Below are positions 9,153 to 18,478 of a stretch of 64,000 nt of DNA, one piece after another. Under the pieces are notes generated by a model. The model searched no databases and had not been told where the DNA came from. It saw only the letters and a program-made list of their open reading frames with translations. Source of the stretch: Blastococcus mobilis (GTDB taxonomy: Bacteria; Actinomycetota; Actinomycetes; Mycobacteriales; Geodermatophilaceae); contig NZ_FZNO01000002.1 of the NCBI RefSeq assembly GCF_900188025.1, positions 124,001-188,000 of the forward strand, read 5' to 3'. Numbering within the stretch: position 1 is the stretch's first letter; each line of letters starts with the position of its first letter. The translations under genes and the position numbers were made by a program.

Positions 9153-10213
9153 CAGCGACCGACACCCTGCTGCCGGAGACCGCGGCCGGGGGACGGCGGG
9201 TCGATGTCGACCTGCTGGTCGTCGGGGCCGGCCCGGCCGGCCTCTACGCCGCCTACTACGCCGGCTTCCGGGGGCTGCACACCGCGATCGTCGACAGCCT
9301 TCCCGAGCCCGGTGGCCAGGTGACGGCGCTCTACCCGGAGAAGATGGTCTACGACGTCGCCGGATTCCCCGGGATCAAGGGCCGTGACCTGGTCGCCGGG
9401 CTGGTCGAGCAGGCCGCGCGCTTCGACCCGGTCTACGTCCTCGGTGAGCGTGCCGAGCACCTGACCAACGAGGCCGGGCACCGCCCGCGCGCCGGTGAGC
9501 GGCTCGTGGTCACGACCGACAAGGGCACCCGGATCCGCACCGGTGCCGTCGTCATCACCGGGGGCATCGGCACGTTCACGCCGCGCCCGCTGCCCGGCGG
9601 CGCGCAGTGGGAGGGCCGCGGCCTGACCTACGTGGTCAAGGAGCTCGCCGCCCACGCCGGGCAGGACGTCGTCATCGTCGGCGGAGGCGACAGCGCGGTC
9701 GACTGGGCGCTGGCCCTCGACGGCCTGGCCGCCTCCGTCACCGTCGTGCACCGGCGCAAGCACTTCCGGGCGCACGCGGCCAGCGTCGCCGACATGGAGA
9801 AGGGCTCGACCGTCGTCGTCACCGACGCGCAGGTGGACTCCCTGGAGGGAGATCACCGGCTGCACACCGTGCACGTCAGGCACAAGGACGGCGCCGTGAC
9901 GCCGTACAAGGCGCAGTCGGTCATCGCCGCCCTCGGGTTCACCGCCGACATCGGCCCGCTGGAGACGTGGGGTATCGACATCGTCGACCGCAAGATCATG
10001 GTCGACACCGCGATGCGCACCTCGGTGCCCGGGGTCTACTCCGCCGGAGACATCACCGAGTACCCGGGCAAGGTGCGGTTGATCGCCGTAGGTTTCGGGG
10101 AGTCGGCAACCGCGGTCAACAACGCCGCCACCTATCTCGACCCGGACCAGCCGCTGTTCCCGGGCCACAGCAGCGACGACCCCGCCGGTATCGGCGCGCC
10201 CGCCGCGCACTGA
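9149..10213 (+). CDS. Ferredoxin-NADP+ reductase, thioredoxin reductase-like (type 2)
   Basis: Flavoprotein of 354 residues that moves electrons between NADPH and a ferredoxin. The FAD motif GAGPAG is at residues 26-31, the NAD(P) motif GGGDSAVDWALAL starts at 178, and the C-terminal FAD contact VGFGESATAVNNA is at 314. It lacks the redox CxxC of thioredoxin reductase, which places it in the bacterial dimeric FNR2 group. GTG at 9149 overlaps the ligase stop, with GGAGG six bases before it. Its place between the ligase and a ferredoxin, inside a box operon lacking boxA, suggests it feeds BoxB. That pairing is inference. Confidence 0.9.
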   Translation: MTATDTLLPETAAGGRRVDVDLLVVGAGPAGLYAAYYAGFRGLHTAIVDSLPEPGGQVTALYPEKMVYDVAGFPGIKGRDLVAGLVEQAARFDPVYVLGERAEHLTNEAGHRPRAGERLVVTTDKGTRIRTGAVVITGGIGTFTPRPLPGGAQWEGRGLTYVVKELAAHAGQDVVIVGGGDSAVDWALALDGLAASVTVVHRRKHFRAHAASVADMEKGSTVVVTDAQVDSLEGDHRLHTVHVRHKDGAVTPYKAQSVIAALGFTADIGPLETWGIDIVDRKIMVDTAMRTSVPGVYSAGDITEYPGKVRLIAVGFGESATAVNNAATYLDPDQPLFPGHSSDDPAGIGAPAAH

Positions 10214-10260
10214 TCACCCACGCTCTGTCTTCTCCCACCACCCACTCGAGGAGAAATCCC

Positions 10261-10593
10261 GTGCCCTACGTCATCGGCGCCGAGTGCATCGACACCACGG
10301 ACATGTCCTGCGTGGATGAGTGCCCCGTCGACTGCATCTACGAGGGCGACCGGAAGCTCTACATCAACCCCAAGGAATGCATCGACTGCGGGGCGTGCGA
10401 GCCGGTCTGTCCGGTGGAGGCGATCGCCCAGGACCGGCGGGTCTCCGACGAGAACGAGCCGCACATCGCGGACAACCGGCGGTTCTTCGTCGAGCCGCTC
10501 CCCGGCCGCGACGCCCCCCTCGGTAGTCCCGGCGGGGCCTCGAAGGTGGGGAAGATCGGCGTGGACACCGAACTCGTCGCCGAGCATTCCTGA
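10261..10593 (+). CDS. fdxA: 7Fe ferredoxin (3Fe-4S/4Fe-4S), FdxA type
   Basis: Small soluble electron carrier, 110 residues. The cysteines match the 7Fe pattern: C9, C17 and C50 for the 3Fe-4S cluster, and C21, C40, C43 and C46 for the 4Fe-4S cluster, in CIDCGACEPVCP at 40-51; C25 is the extra cysteine found in this group. GTG at 10261 has GAGGAG upstream. It lies 47 bases after the FNR gene and closes the operon, making it the likely electron link from the reductase to BoxB. It could also serve other partners such as P450s. Confidence 0.92.
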   Translation: MPYVIGAECIDTTDMSCVDECPVDCIYEGDRKLYINPKECIDCGACEPVCPVEAIAQDRRVSDENEPHIADNRRFFVEPLPGRDAPLGSPGGASKVGKIGVDTELVAEHS

Positions 10594-10683
10594 GGAGTCA
10601 CCTCGCCGATCGACGACACCGTCCCCGGGCACGTCGCGAACGCTCGTCCACCGGGAGCAGCTCCCCCGCGTCCGGTGGCCGGA

Positions 10684-11400
10684 TCAGCGCAGCCCCCCGG
10701 TCGCCTCCACGACCGTCCCGGTCACCCATCCGGCCTGCGGGCTCAGCAGGAAGGCGATGACAGCGGCGATGTCGTCGGCCTCCCCGAGCCGGCGCAGAGC
10801 CGGCGCCTTGGCCATCGCGTCGATGGCGCCCTCTGACGTGGTCGAGCGCAGCTGGGGCGTGTCCGTCGCCCCCGGACGCACGGCCGCGACCCGGATGCCC
10901 TGCCTCCCCAACTCCTTCGCCGCCACGCGGATCGCCGCCTCGGCCGCAGCCTTGGCCATCACGTACGAGGTCTGGCGGGCCGGCGCCAGTTCCGCGGCAA
11001 CCGAGGACACCACCACCGCTGCGCCACCAGCGGGTAGCCGTCGCCCGGCTTCCTGGAGCGTCAGGGCCACGGAGCGGGCGTTCAGCGCCCACGACTCGTC
11101 CAGCTCCTCGACGGTGACATCGTCCAGGCGCGTATAGGTCCAGGCACCGACACAGTGGACGACGCCGGTCAGGCCGTCGCCCGCGGCCTCGAATGCCGCG
11201 ACGACATCGGCAGGACTGCGGACGTCGCAGCGCACCGTCCGCGCCCGTGGCGCGAGATCCGCGCAGAGCCACTCCGCGCGCTCCGCCCCGGTGTGGTGGG
11301 TGAACACGACCGATGCTCCGCCGGCGACCAGGCGGCGCACGGTGGCTCGCCCGATCCCGCTACTGCCGCCGAACACCAGCACCGTGTCGTTCACCGCCAT
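10684..11400 (-). CDS. SDR family oxidoreductase
   Basis: Classical short-chain dehydrogenase/reductase of 238 residues, cytosolic. The cofactor loop is GGSSGIG near residue 11 (first glycine of TGxxxGIG read as G-G), the structural motif appears as HCVGAW, the catalytic serine lies in VVVSSVAAE, and YVMAK supplies the catalytic Tyr and Lys. An early basic residue pattern gives no clear NAD/NADP choice. It is convergent with the ferredoxin gene and divergent from the LLM oxidoreductase. A TAGAAT box stands 7 bases from the ATG, so the mRNA may be leaderless. Substrate unknown. Confidence 0.85.
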   Translation of the reverse strand: MAVNDTVLVFGGSSGIGRATVRRLVAGGASVVFTHHTGAERAEWLCADLAPRARTVRCDVRSPADVVAAFEAAGDGLTGVVHCVGAWTYTRLDDVTVEELDESWALNARSVALTLQEAGRRLPAGGAAVVVSSVAAELAPARQTSYVMAKAAAEAAIRVAAKELGRQGIRVAAVRPGATDTPQLRSTTSEGAIDAMAKAPALRRLGEADDIAAVIAFLLSPQAGWVTGTVVEATGGLR

Positions 11401-11407
11401 TCACGAC

Positions 11408-11413
11408 ATTCTA
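11408..11413 (-). promoter_or_regulatory. -10 box TAGAAT for leaderless SDR mRNA
   Basis: TAGAAT on the minus strand ends seven bases before the SDR ATG (11400), so transcription would begin at or next to the start codon. No Shine-Dalgarno sequence fits in that space. Confidence 0.5.
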
Positions 11414-11471
11414 CTCAGCATCACCATGCCGTAGGTTGGCAGTAGCACATCATCACGGAAAGGGGAGCCCG

Positions 11472-12389
11472 GTGCGCGTGATCCTGACCCTGAGTTTCGA
11501 TCAGCAGGCAGTGGCTGCCGAGGCGCGGACCGCGGAGGACGCGGGCTACGACGGCGTGGCCGTCGGCGAGCACCTCTTCTTCCACGGCCCGCATCCCAAC
11601 GGGTTCGTCGCCCTCGCGGCGGCCGCCGGCGCCACGAGCAGGATCCGGCTGCTCAGCTCGCTCACCGTTCTGCCGCTGTATCCGGCCGCGCTGGCGGCGA
11701 AGCTGGCCACCACGCTGGATCAGGTGTCCGGCGGCCGGTTCGACATGGGCGTCGGGGTGGGCGGTGAGTACCCACCGGAGTTCGAGGCGGCGGGCGTCGA
11801 CGTGCGCGAACGCGGGGCACGAACGGACGAGGCCCTGGAGCTGATGCGGGCGCTGTGGCAGGGCGGGCCCGTCGACTTCACCGGCCGCTTCTCCCGTGTG
11901 CCCGCGCTGTCCCTCTCCCCCGGTCCCGTTCAGCCGGGGGGTCCGCCGCTGTGGGTGGGCGGGCGCAGGCCGGCCGCGATCCGCCGGGCGGGCCGCTTCG
12001 GCGACGTCTGGATGCCCTACATGTACACGCCCGAGCAGTTGACCAAGAGCCTCGGCGAGGTACGCGCCGCCGCGGAGGAGGCCGGCCGCGACCCGGCCGG
12101 GATCCGTGGCGCCGTCTTCTGCTGGGGCGGGGTGGACGGCGACGCGGCCCACTCGCGGCGAGAGGTCGTGGACGCGGTCGGCGCGGTCTACCAGCAGGAC
12201 TTCGAGCCGCTGGCCGACCGGTACCTGCTGCACGGCGACCCCGACCGCCTCGTCGCCCGGGCTCGCGAGTACGCCGATGCCGGAGCGGACACCCTGGTCT
12301 TCTCTCCGGTGGGCGCCGGCGACCGGCGGCGCGAGATCGTCGACCTGTTCACCGAGGCCGTCCTCCCCCGCCTGACGGCGGACCGGTGA
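11472..12389 (+). CDS. LLM class (F420-dependent type) flavin oxidoreductase
   Basis: Luciferase-like monooxygenase-fold protein of 305 residues, in the actinobacterial group that usually binds coenzyme F420 or FMN. The N-terminal TIM-barrel start 'AEDAGYDGVAVGEHLFFHG', the segment 'LDQVSGGRFDMGVGVGGE' (cofactor-phosphate region) and 'PPLWVGGRRPAAIRRAGRFG' are family hallmarks. GTG at 11472 has AAGGGGAG six bases upstream. The gene is divergent from the SDR with 71 bases between starts; a TAGGTT at about 11432 may serve as its -10. The oxidised substrate is unknown, though adjacency to the aromatic operon is suggestive. Confidence 0.85.
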   Translation: MRVILTLSFDQQAVAAEARTAEDAGYDGVAVGEHLFFHGPHPNGFVALAAAAGATSRIRLLSSLTVLPLYPAALAAKLATTLDQVSGGRFDMGVGVGGEYPPEFEAAGVDVRERGARTDEALELMRALWQGGPVDFTGRFSRVPALSLSPGPVQPGGPPLWVGGRRPAAIRRAGRFGDVWMPYMYTPEQLTKSLGEVRAAAEEAGRDPAGIRGAVFCWGGVDGDAAHSRREVVDAVGAVYQQDFEPLADRYLLHGDPDRLVARAREYADAGADTLVFSPVGAGDRRREIVDLFTEAVLPRLTADR

Positions 12390-12558
12390 CGTCGCCAGCG
12401 CTGCGCCCCGAGATCGCCTCGTCTCGCGGCCGGTCGGTCAGCCGTCGTCGGAAGGACGGAACCCGTCCATGGACCACGGTGGACCCACCGGTGGTGACGA
12501 CTGAGGCAGCCGTCGGTCCGCCTGGAGCACGGCGCGCACTTCGCCGGTGGCGGCCGGA

Positions 12559-14544
12559 TCAGGCCTGCCCGGCGGGAGCCAGTTGTCCGCCGGCGGGCCG
12601 GGAGATGCCGGCTGCGGCGTAGATCTCCGGCTCGTCGAGGGTCTCCTTCTCGAGGAGCAGGGCGACGATCGCGTCGAGCCTGGCCCGGTTCTCCCGCAGC
12701 AGCCGACGGGCCTCGGCGTAGCAGTCGTCACTGATGCGGCGGGCCTCCTGGTCCACGGCGTCGAGCAGCGCGTCGGAGACGCCGGCCATTCGCGGATCGG
12801 CGTCCCTCGGGAGCACGGACACCGGCCCGACGCGCTCGGACATGCCCCACCGACCGGCCATCGCCCGGGCGATGCGGGTGCTGTTCTCCAGGTCGTTCTC
12901 CGCACCGGTGGTGATCACGCCGAAGATCTCCTCCTCGGCGGCCATGCCGCCCAGCGCGGTGATGATCCGCCCACGCAAGTAGCGCTGGTCATAGCCGTAG
13001 CGGTCGGACTCGGGCGTGGACAGGGTGACGCCCAGGGCGCGGCCCCGCGGGATGATCGACACCTTTCGCACGGGATCCGCGCCGGGCTGCAGCATGCCGA
13101 GCAGGGCGTGCCCGGCCTCGTGGTAGGCGGTGCGCCGCCGCTCCTCCGCCGACATGACGACGCCGCGTTCGGCGCCGAGCTGGATCTTCTCGAGGGCGTC
13201 GCCGAAGTCGCGGGAGCCGACCGCGTCGGCGCCCCGCCGGGCCGCGGCCAGGGCGGCCTCGTTGACCAGGTTTGCCAGGTCCGCGCCGGTCATCCCCGGG
13301 GTGATCGCGGCGATGTGCCGCAGGTCCACGTCGTCGGCCAGGGGGACCGTGCGGGCGTGCACCTGCAGGATCTCGTAGCGGCCGTTCTGGTCGGGTGGAT
13401 TGACGGTGATCGTCCGGTCGAAGCGGCCCGGCCGCAGCAGCGCGGGGTCGAGGACGTCGGGCCGGTTGGTCGCGGCCATGACCACGACCCCCTCCGAGCC
13501 GGAGAAGCCGTCCATCTCGGTGAGGATCTGGTTGAGCGTCTGCTCGCGCTCGTCGTGTCCGCCTTGAGCGACCGCGCCGCCCCGAGCGCGCCCGATGGTG
13601 TCGATCTCGTCGATGAAGATGATGGCCGGAGCGACCTTGCGGGCCTCGGCGAACAGCTCGCGCACCCGCTGGGCGCCGACACCGACGATCATCTCGATGA
13701 ACTCGGAGGCGCCGGCGGAGAAGAACGGCACCCCGGCCTCGCCCGCGGTGGCCCGGGCCAGCAGCGTCTTGCCGGTGCCGGGCGCTCCGGCCAGCAGCAC
13801 GCCCTTGGGGACACGGGCACCCAGCCGCCGGTACTTGTCGGGATGGCGCAGGAAGTCGACGATCTCGTCGATCTCGGCCTCGACCTCGTCGATGCCGGCC
13901 ACGTCGTCGAAGGTGACTCGGAGCGCCTCCGGGTCGACCGGCTTGCGCTTGCTGCCACCGCCGAACAGTCCACCGCCGCCCATGAGCCGTTGCTGGCGAC
14001 GGAACAGCCACCAGTAGAAGGCGATCAGCAGCAGGAACGGGGCCAGGGAGATCAGCAGGTTCCACAGCGCGCCGCGTTGCTCGATGACCGGCTCGGCGCT
14101 GACCGTGGCCCCGGACTCCTCCAACTGGGCCAGCGGATCGTCCTGGGCGAACGTCGGGCGCTCGGTGACGAACTGCCGGTAGGTGCCCTCGGCCTCGCCG
14201 GGGGCCTCGGCCGGCTCGCGCAGCGTCCCCTGGATCGTTTCGCCCCGGGCGAAGATCTCCTCGACGTTGCCGGCCTCGACCTGGTCGGTGAACTCGGTGT
14301 AGGAGATCGAGATCCCAGCCCTGTTGCTGTCCTCCCAGGTGAGCATCCCGAACACCAACCAGTAGGCGAGCAGCGCCACGAGCAGCGCCCGTACCCAGCG
14401 GAAGCGGTCGGGCTTGTCGCCGTCCTTCCTCCCCGGCGGCAACCCCTCGGTCCGCCACGGACGCTGGGAGGCCTGGTCCGGCGGTTGCGGACTGGGTTGC
14501 TCACGCTGCTGTGTCGCCGGGACCGAGGACCGCGGATCGCTCAT
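12559..14544 (-). CDS. ftsH: ATP-dependent zinc metalloprotease FtsH
   Basis: Membrane-anchored AAA+ protease of 661 residues that degrades misfolded membrane and regulatory proteins. Two membrane helices (about residues 52-69 and 160-180) flank the extracytoplasmic domain. Walker A is GAPGTGKT (253-260), Walker B IIFIDEID (309-315), the pore loop and second region of homology [20 protein letters not shown] follow, and the zinc motif HEAGH is at 475-479. The N-terminus carries a proline/glutamine-rich 45-residue cytoplasmic extension. Actinobacterial housekeeping ftsH usually sits near hpt-folE; its placement here after an HtrA-like gene suggests a second, envelope-stress copy. That is inference. 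Confidence 0.93.
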   Translation of the reverse strand: MSDPRSSVPATQQREQPSPQPPDQASQRPWRTEGLPPGRKDGDKPDRFRWVRALLVALLAYWLVFGMLTWEDSNRAGISISYTEFTDQVEAGNVEEIFARGETIQGTLREPAEAPGEAEGTYRQFVTERPTFAQDDPLAQLEESGATVSAEPVIEQRGALWNLLISLAPFLLLIAFYWWLFRRQQRLMGGGGLFGGGSKRKPVDPEALRVTFDDVAGIDEVEAEIDEIVDFLRHPDKYRRLGARVPKGVLLAGAPGTGKTLLARATAGEAGVPFFSAGASEFIEMIVGVGAQRVRELFAEARKVAPAIIFIDEIDTIGRARGGAVAQGGHDEREQTLNQILTEMDGFSGSEGVVVMAATNRPDVLDPALLRPGRFDRTITVNPPDQNGRYEILQVHARTVPLADDVDLRHIAAITPGMTGADLANLVNEAALAAARRGADAVGSRDFGDALEKIQLGAERGVVMSAEERRRTAYHEAGHALLGMLQPGADPVRKVSIIPRGRALGVTLSTPESDRYGYDQRYLRGRIITALGGMAAEEEIFGVITTGAENDLENSTRIARAMAGRWGMSERVGPVSVLPRDADPRMAGVSDALLDAVDQEARRISDDCYAEARRLLRENRARLDAIVALLLEKETLDEPEIYAAAGISRPAGGQLAPAGQA

Positions 14545-14665
14545 GACGAACTCCGATGGTGCGGAAGCCGGGTGGCGCCGACCGGGCTACCCGTCCGGCC
14601 GCCCGGGAGACCGACCGCGCCTGCCGGGTTGCCCCGGGTCGAGGGAGCGGGCGGTCTCGGGCTGT

Positions 14666-15721
14666 TCATTCGCTCACGGACGGCCGCTCGGTGAGGACCA
14701 CGTCGAGGTCCTGTTCCCGACCTCCGCCGCCGCGGACGCTGAGGGTGACGGTTTCCCCGGGATCCCGCTCACGGAGGGCGGCCAGCAGAGCCTCGGGGCT
14801 CTCCGTCGGTTCACCGTCCACGGCGGTGATCACGTCACCGGGCCGTACGCCCGCGCTGGCCGCGGGACCACCGGACACGACAGCCGACACGATGACTCCG
14901 TCGGTGCTGGGCAGATCCAGCTGCTCCGCGATCTGCGGAGTGATGGGCGCCGGCTCGATGCCCAGGAAGGCGTGGTCGGCCGTTCCGTCCTCCTGCAACT
15001 GCTCGACCACGTCGATCACCGTGGCCGCGGGGATGGCGAAGCCGAGCGAGACGGCCCCCGCCTGCGGAGGGATGTAGGCCTCACTGATACCGATCACGTC
15101 CCCGTCGCCGTCCACCACCGCGCCCCCGCTGTTCCCCGGACTGATCGCGGCGTCGGTCTGGATCAGGTCGACCAGCGACGCGCTCTGCGCAGCGCTGCCG
15201 GGGATGTCCCGGTGCAGACCCGAGATGACTCCCGCCGTGACCGTGCTCTGGAAACCCAGGGGGCTGCCGATGACGATGGCCAGCTCCCCGATCTCGGGAA
15301 GCTCCGATTGGAAGTCAGCGGGGGGCAAGCCGGTGCGCTCCGACTCGACGAGGGCGAGGTCGGTCACGACATCGACGGCGAGGACCCTGCCGGGGACGCG
15401 CTGGCCGTCCGCGAAGGCGATGTCGACGGCGGATGCACCACGCACCACGTGTTCGTTGGTGACGATCAACCCCTCGTCGCTGTACACCACACCGCTGCCG
15501 CTTCCTATCGCGGTCAGGACGGTGACGACGCTGGGCTGGAGCCGCGCCGCGACGTCCGGCACGACGGCAAGCGTGTCGGCCTGGGCCGACGGTGCCGACG
15601 GCAGGGCAGGGGTTGCCGCGGCGCCCTCGGGCGCGTCGTCGGAGTGGGTGCAGGCCCCGCTCGCCAGCGCCGCGACGACTACGAACCACAGCCGTCGACG
15701 GCCCCGCCCTCGTCCCGCCAT
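14666..15721 (-). CDS. Exported HtrA/DegP-like S1C serine protease with PDZ domain
   Basis: Trypsin-like protease of 351 residues acting outside the membrane. A basic start and hydrophobic helix (residues 8-22) precede C24; SGAC is a poor lipobox, so lipoprotein status is uncertain. The catalytic triad is H91 (TNEHVV), D121 (VTDLALV) and S198 (GNSGGAVV). One PDZ domain spans about 255-345, with the carboxylate-binding area GVIVSAVVSGGPAASAG. It lies between terC and ftsH, all minus strand with about 120-base gaps, and may act with FtsH in clearing damaged envelope proteins. Confidence 0.9.
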   Translation of the reverse strand: MAGRGRGRRRLWFVVVAALASGACTHSDDAPEGAAATPALPSAPSAQADTLAVVPDVAARLQPSVVTVLTAIGSGSGVVYSDEGLIVTNEHVVRGASAVDIAFADGQRVPGRVLAVDVVTDLALVESERTGLPPADFQSELPEIGELAIVIGSPLGFQSTVTAGVISGLHRDIPGSAAQSASLVDLIQTDAAISPGNSGGAVVDGDGDVIGISEAYIPPQAGAVSLGFAIPAATVIDVVEQLQEDGTADHAFLGIEPAPITPQIAEQLDLPSTDGVIVSAVVSGGPAASAGVRPGDVITAVDGEPTESPEALLAALRERDPGETVTLSVRGGGGREQDLDVVLTERPSVSE

Positions 15722-15842
15722 GTGCGCCCCTCGCCCGCCACGTGCGTGATGACACGGCCGCAGGCCGGGGCTTCTTCCGGCTGCCGGACCCGTACCCCGA
15801 GGCGTGGGTCGCGGAAACGGCTCGATCTGCCGTCACCAGCGT

Positions 15843-17024
15843 TCACCGCGCCACCAGGGCGTCGTGCTCCTCGTGCGCCCGGCGGAGGAGGGCCATCAGT
15901 TTCTCCTCCTCGCGGATCCGTTTCCGGTACTTCTCCGGCAGGGCGCGCATCTGCTCCTCCTCGACCAGGAGGTTGCGGAAGATCTCCTCCCGGTGGGCCG
16001 GGTCGGTCTCGGCGTCGAGGTACTGGCTGGCATGGCGTCGGGCCGCGGAGACGGTGTTCTGCGCCCTGCCCTTCGGACTGGTCAACGAGGCCAGCACGGT
16101 GACTGCCAGGACCCCGAGTATCACGGTCAGCGAGAGCCCGGTGGAGATCTCCGTGACGTCCACCGGCTGCCCGTCGTTGATGAACGGCACGTTGTTCTCG
16201 TGCAGCGCGTGCAAGATCAGCTTCACGCCGATGAAGGCCAGGATCGTCGCCAGGCCGTAGGTCAGGTAGATCAGCCGGTCCAGCAGCCCGTCGATGAGGA
16301 AGTACAGCTGCCGCAGTCCCAGCAGCGAAAACGCCGTCGCGGTGAACACCAGGTACACGTTCTGGGTGAGTCCGAAGATCGCGGGGATGGAGTCCAGCGC
16401 GAACAGGATGTCGGTGCCGGCGATGGCGACCATGACCAGCAGCATCGGGGTCAGCGCGCGCCTGCCGTCGACGACGGTGAACAGCTTGTCGCCGTCGTAG
16501 TGCTCCGAGGTGTGCAGGAACCGCCGGGCCAGCCGCACCATGAGGTTGTCGGCGGTGTGGCTGTCCTCCCCCTCCGGCTTGATCAGGTTGCCGGCGGTGA
16601 TGAGCAGGATCAGGCCGAAGAGGTAGAACACCCAGGCGAAGGCGTTGATCAGGGCCGCGCCCAGGAAGATGAAGCCGGTCCGGGCGATGAGGGAGAACAC
16701 GATCCCGAACAACAGCACCTTCTGCTGGTCGGCGCGGGGCACCTTGAAGCTGGTCATGATGATCAGGAAGACGAACAGGTTGTCGACCGACAACGCCTTC
16801 TCCGTCACGTAACCGGCGAAGTACTCCGTGCCCATCGTCGCCCCGCCGAAGATCCACACGCCGATGCCGAAGAGCACGGCGATGCCCACGTAGAGCGCCG
16901 ACCAGGTCCCGGCCTCCCTCAGCGTCGGGATGTGCGCCTTGCGGACGTGGAACACGTAGTCGAACACCAGCAGGCCGACGATGCCTATGACGGTGAGGGT
17001 CCAGATCCAGCCCGGTACGTCCAT
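15843..17024 (-). CDS. TerC family integral membrane protein
   Basis: Polytopic membrane protein of 393 residues. TerC/Alx proteins are linked to manganese export, tellurite resistance and co-translocational metal loading. Family motifs are visible: 'EKALSVDNLFVFLIIM' near residue 75 and 'AGTDILFALDSIPAIFGLTQ' near 205, whose acidic residues lie in membrane helices. About nine hydrophobic segments are followed by a charged C-terminal tail from residue 325 rich in E, R and H. The ATG at 17024 begins a run terC-htrA-ftsH. Only 92 bases separate it from pspC, too few for a full yybP-ykoY manganese riboswitch. Confidence 0.9.
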   Translation of the reverse strand: MDVPGWIWTLTVIGIVGLLVFDYVFHVRKAHIPTLREAGTWSALYVGIAVLFGIGVWIFGGATMGTEYFAGYVTEKALSVDNLFVFLIIMTSFKVPRADQQKVLLFGIVFSLIARTGFIFLGAALINAFAWVFYLFGLILLITAGNLIKPEGEDSHTADNLMVRLARRFLHTSEHYDGDKLFTVVDGRRALTPMLLVMVAIAGTDILFALDSIPAIFGLTQNVYLVFTATAFSLLGLRQLYFLIDGLLDRLIYLTYGLATILAFIGVKLILHALHENNVPFINDGQPVDVTEISTGLSLTVILGVLAVTVLASLTSPKGRAQNTVSAARRHASQYLDAETDPAHREEIFRNLLVEEEQMRALPEKYRKRIREEEKLMALLRRAHEEHDALVAR

Positions 17025-17116
17025 GCACCCCCCGATCCGGGTCTTACGGCGGTGGAACCGGACGACCAGGTACCGACGCCCGGCGCATCCACCGATGAAT
17101 CACGTGCCGGCGTCGC

Positions 17117-17299
17117 TCACGGTGCCTTGGGGATGAGAATCCAGAGGATGATGTAGGCCACCTCACCGACGCCGAAGAGGCCGAACAGTACGAAGGCCAC
17201 GCGCACCAGCGCACGGGAGAGGCCGAATCGATCGGCCAGAGCGGCACAGACCCCCGCGATGACCTTTCCGGAGCGGGGTCTCACCAGAGTCGATGCCAT
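17117..17299 (-). CDS. PspC domain membrane protein
   Basis: Small stress-type membrane protein of 60 residues from the ATG at 17299. It is almost all PspC domain: the N-terminal 'RSGKVIAGVCAALADRFGL' with the conserved GVCAGLA-like core, then one membrane helix VAFVLFGLFGVGEVAYIILW ending LIPKAP. An open frame runs on upstream to 17455, but that extension is low-complexity and lacks family similarity. It is first in a minus-strand run with terC, the HtrA-like protease and ftsH, consistent with an envelope role. Confidence 0.82.
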   Translation of the reverse strand: MASTLVRPRSGKVIAGVCAALADRFGLSRALVRVAFVLFGLFGVGEVAYIILWILIPKAP

Positions 17300-17551
17300 A
17301 CGTCGCCCGTACCCGTGGTGGAGCCGCGCCAACACCTCGGCGCGCCCGGCGTTGCCTCGCGCGCCGCTCGCGAGCGGTTGCCCGGCCGAGCGCCGTCCCG
17401 CAGCCGGCGCGGATACCGACGAGTGACCGCGGAGCCCGACCAGTGACATGGCCACGGCCGCAGTGGGACACCGCCCGGCGACCGGTCATCCCGACGGCCC
17501 GTCGGCGTAGCGTCACGCGTGCGGATGCGCGGTGTGAGGGAGGAGGACGCG

Positions 17552-17992
17552 ATGCCCCCACACAGCTGCGCCTCCGGCCGGCATCCGGCGGGCAACCGCT
17601 CGGACGACATCCGGGTGCTCGTCGTCGATGACAATCCGTGGGTTCGGGCGTCACTGACCGAGTTGCTGTCCGACGAGGACGACCTCACCGTCGTCGGCGA
17701 GTGCGCGGACGGCTCGCAGGTCGTGGACGCCGCTTCCCGTCTCCGTCCCGACGTCGTGCTCATGGACCTGTCCATGCCGGTGATGAACGGCCTGGCGGCC
17801 ACCCGAGCGCTCACCGCGGTCCAGCCGGGGCCCCGGATCGTCGTGCTGACCGGGGAAGGCCCCGCCGCAGGGCCCCAGGTGGCGGCCGCCGGCGCTCATG
17901 CCCTCGTGTCGAAGAGCGGCCGGTCGGAGGAGCTGCTCGGCTGCCTCCGCACGCTGGTCGCCGGCTGCGGCTGCTGTCCCCACTGCCTCTGA
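17552..17992 (+). CDS. Stand-alone response-regulator receiver protein with cysteine-rich C-terminus
   Basis: Single receiver (REC) domain protein, 146 residues, with no DNA-binding output domain. The acidic pair is D26-D27, the phosphoacceptor D72 in VLMDLSMP, the switch threonine T100 and the conserved lysine K121. The protein ends in a cluster of cysteines, C131, C139, C141, C142 and C145 (GCGCCPHCL), which is not part of the REC fold and could bind metal or sense redox. ATG at 17552 has GGGAGGAGG eight bases before it, favouring it over an in-frame ATG upstream. No histidine kinase is adjacent. Partner unknown. Confidence 0.85.
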   Translation: MPPHSCASGRHPAGNRSDDIRVLVVDDNPWVRASLTELLSDEDDLTVVGECADGSQVVDAASRLRPDVVLMDLSMPVMNGLAATRALTAVQPGPRIVVLTGEGPAAGPQVAAAGAHALVSKSGRSEELLGCLRTLVAGCGCCPHCL

Positions 17993-18081
17993 GGCCCGGG
18001 GCCCCTCCGAACGGGTGAGGCCGGGAGGGACGGGCCGCGGGATGTCTCCAGCACGGTGCGCTTTCGGTCGATCGGGGCCAG

Positions 18082-18477
18082 GTGAGGGTCTCGTTCCTGG
18101 TCTACGGCGTGCTGTACGTCGTGGTCGAGGTGATCGGGTACCGGTTCGAACAGATCGGCTGGACCGACATCTCGGCGCTCGACGTGGCCACCGCCCTCAC
18201 CGATGCCTGCCTGGCCGTCGCCGTCTGCGCAGCGGTGCTCGTGGCCGTCGACCTCGGCGCCCGGCGATGGCGCCGGTCCATGGCGGCGTGGCGCCTGCAG
18301 CAGGCCGAGCTGCGCGGGGAGATCCGGGACGAACCCGTCACCGTGGCCTCGTGGCGCCCGGCACCCCTGGCGGTCACCGCCGAGCGGGTGGACGAGTCGC
18401 GGAAGGCGTCCTTCACCGGCAACCCGTACTCGTTCGCCGGGCACCGTTTCCCGAAGAACCCGGGCACGCTCCTCTGA
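18082..18477 (+). CDS. Hypothetical membrane protein, two helices
   Basis: Protein of 131 residues of unknown function. An N-terminal hydrophobic helix (VSFLVYGVLYVVVEVIGY) and a second one around residues 36-56 (DACLAVAVCAAVLVAVDLG) precede a basic patch ARRWRRS and a hydrophilic C-terminal half with 'NPYSFAGHRFPKNPG'. GTG at 18082 has only a weak ribosome binding site (GGGGCCAG). Its stop and that of the opposite-strand gene are one base apart. Codon usage matches the neighbours, supporting a real gene. Confidence 0.6.
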   Translation: MRVSFLVYGVLYVVVEVIGYRFEQIGWTDISALDVATALTDACLAVAVCAAVLVAVDLGARRWRRSMAAWRLQQAELRGEIRDEPVTVASWRPAPLAVTAERVDESRKASFTGNPYSFAGHRFPKNPGTLL

Positions 18478-18478
18478 T

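Noticed and set aside
12547-14694. A 715-codon plus-strand open frame opposite ftsH
   Set aside because: The composition is that of an antisense GC-rich frame (G, R, D, V, L runs), while the minus strand encodes an intact FtsH.
17025-17116. A manganese (yybP-ykoY) riboswitch before terC
   Set aside because: Only 92 bases separate terC and pspC, and the conserved riboswitch bulge sequences were not found.
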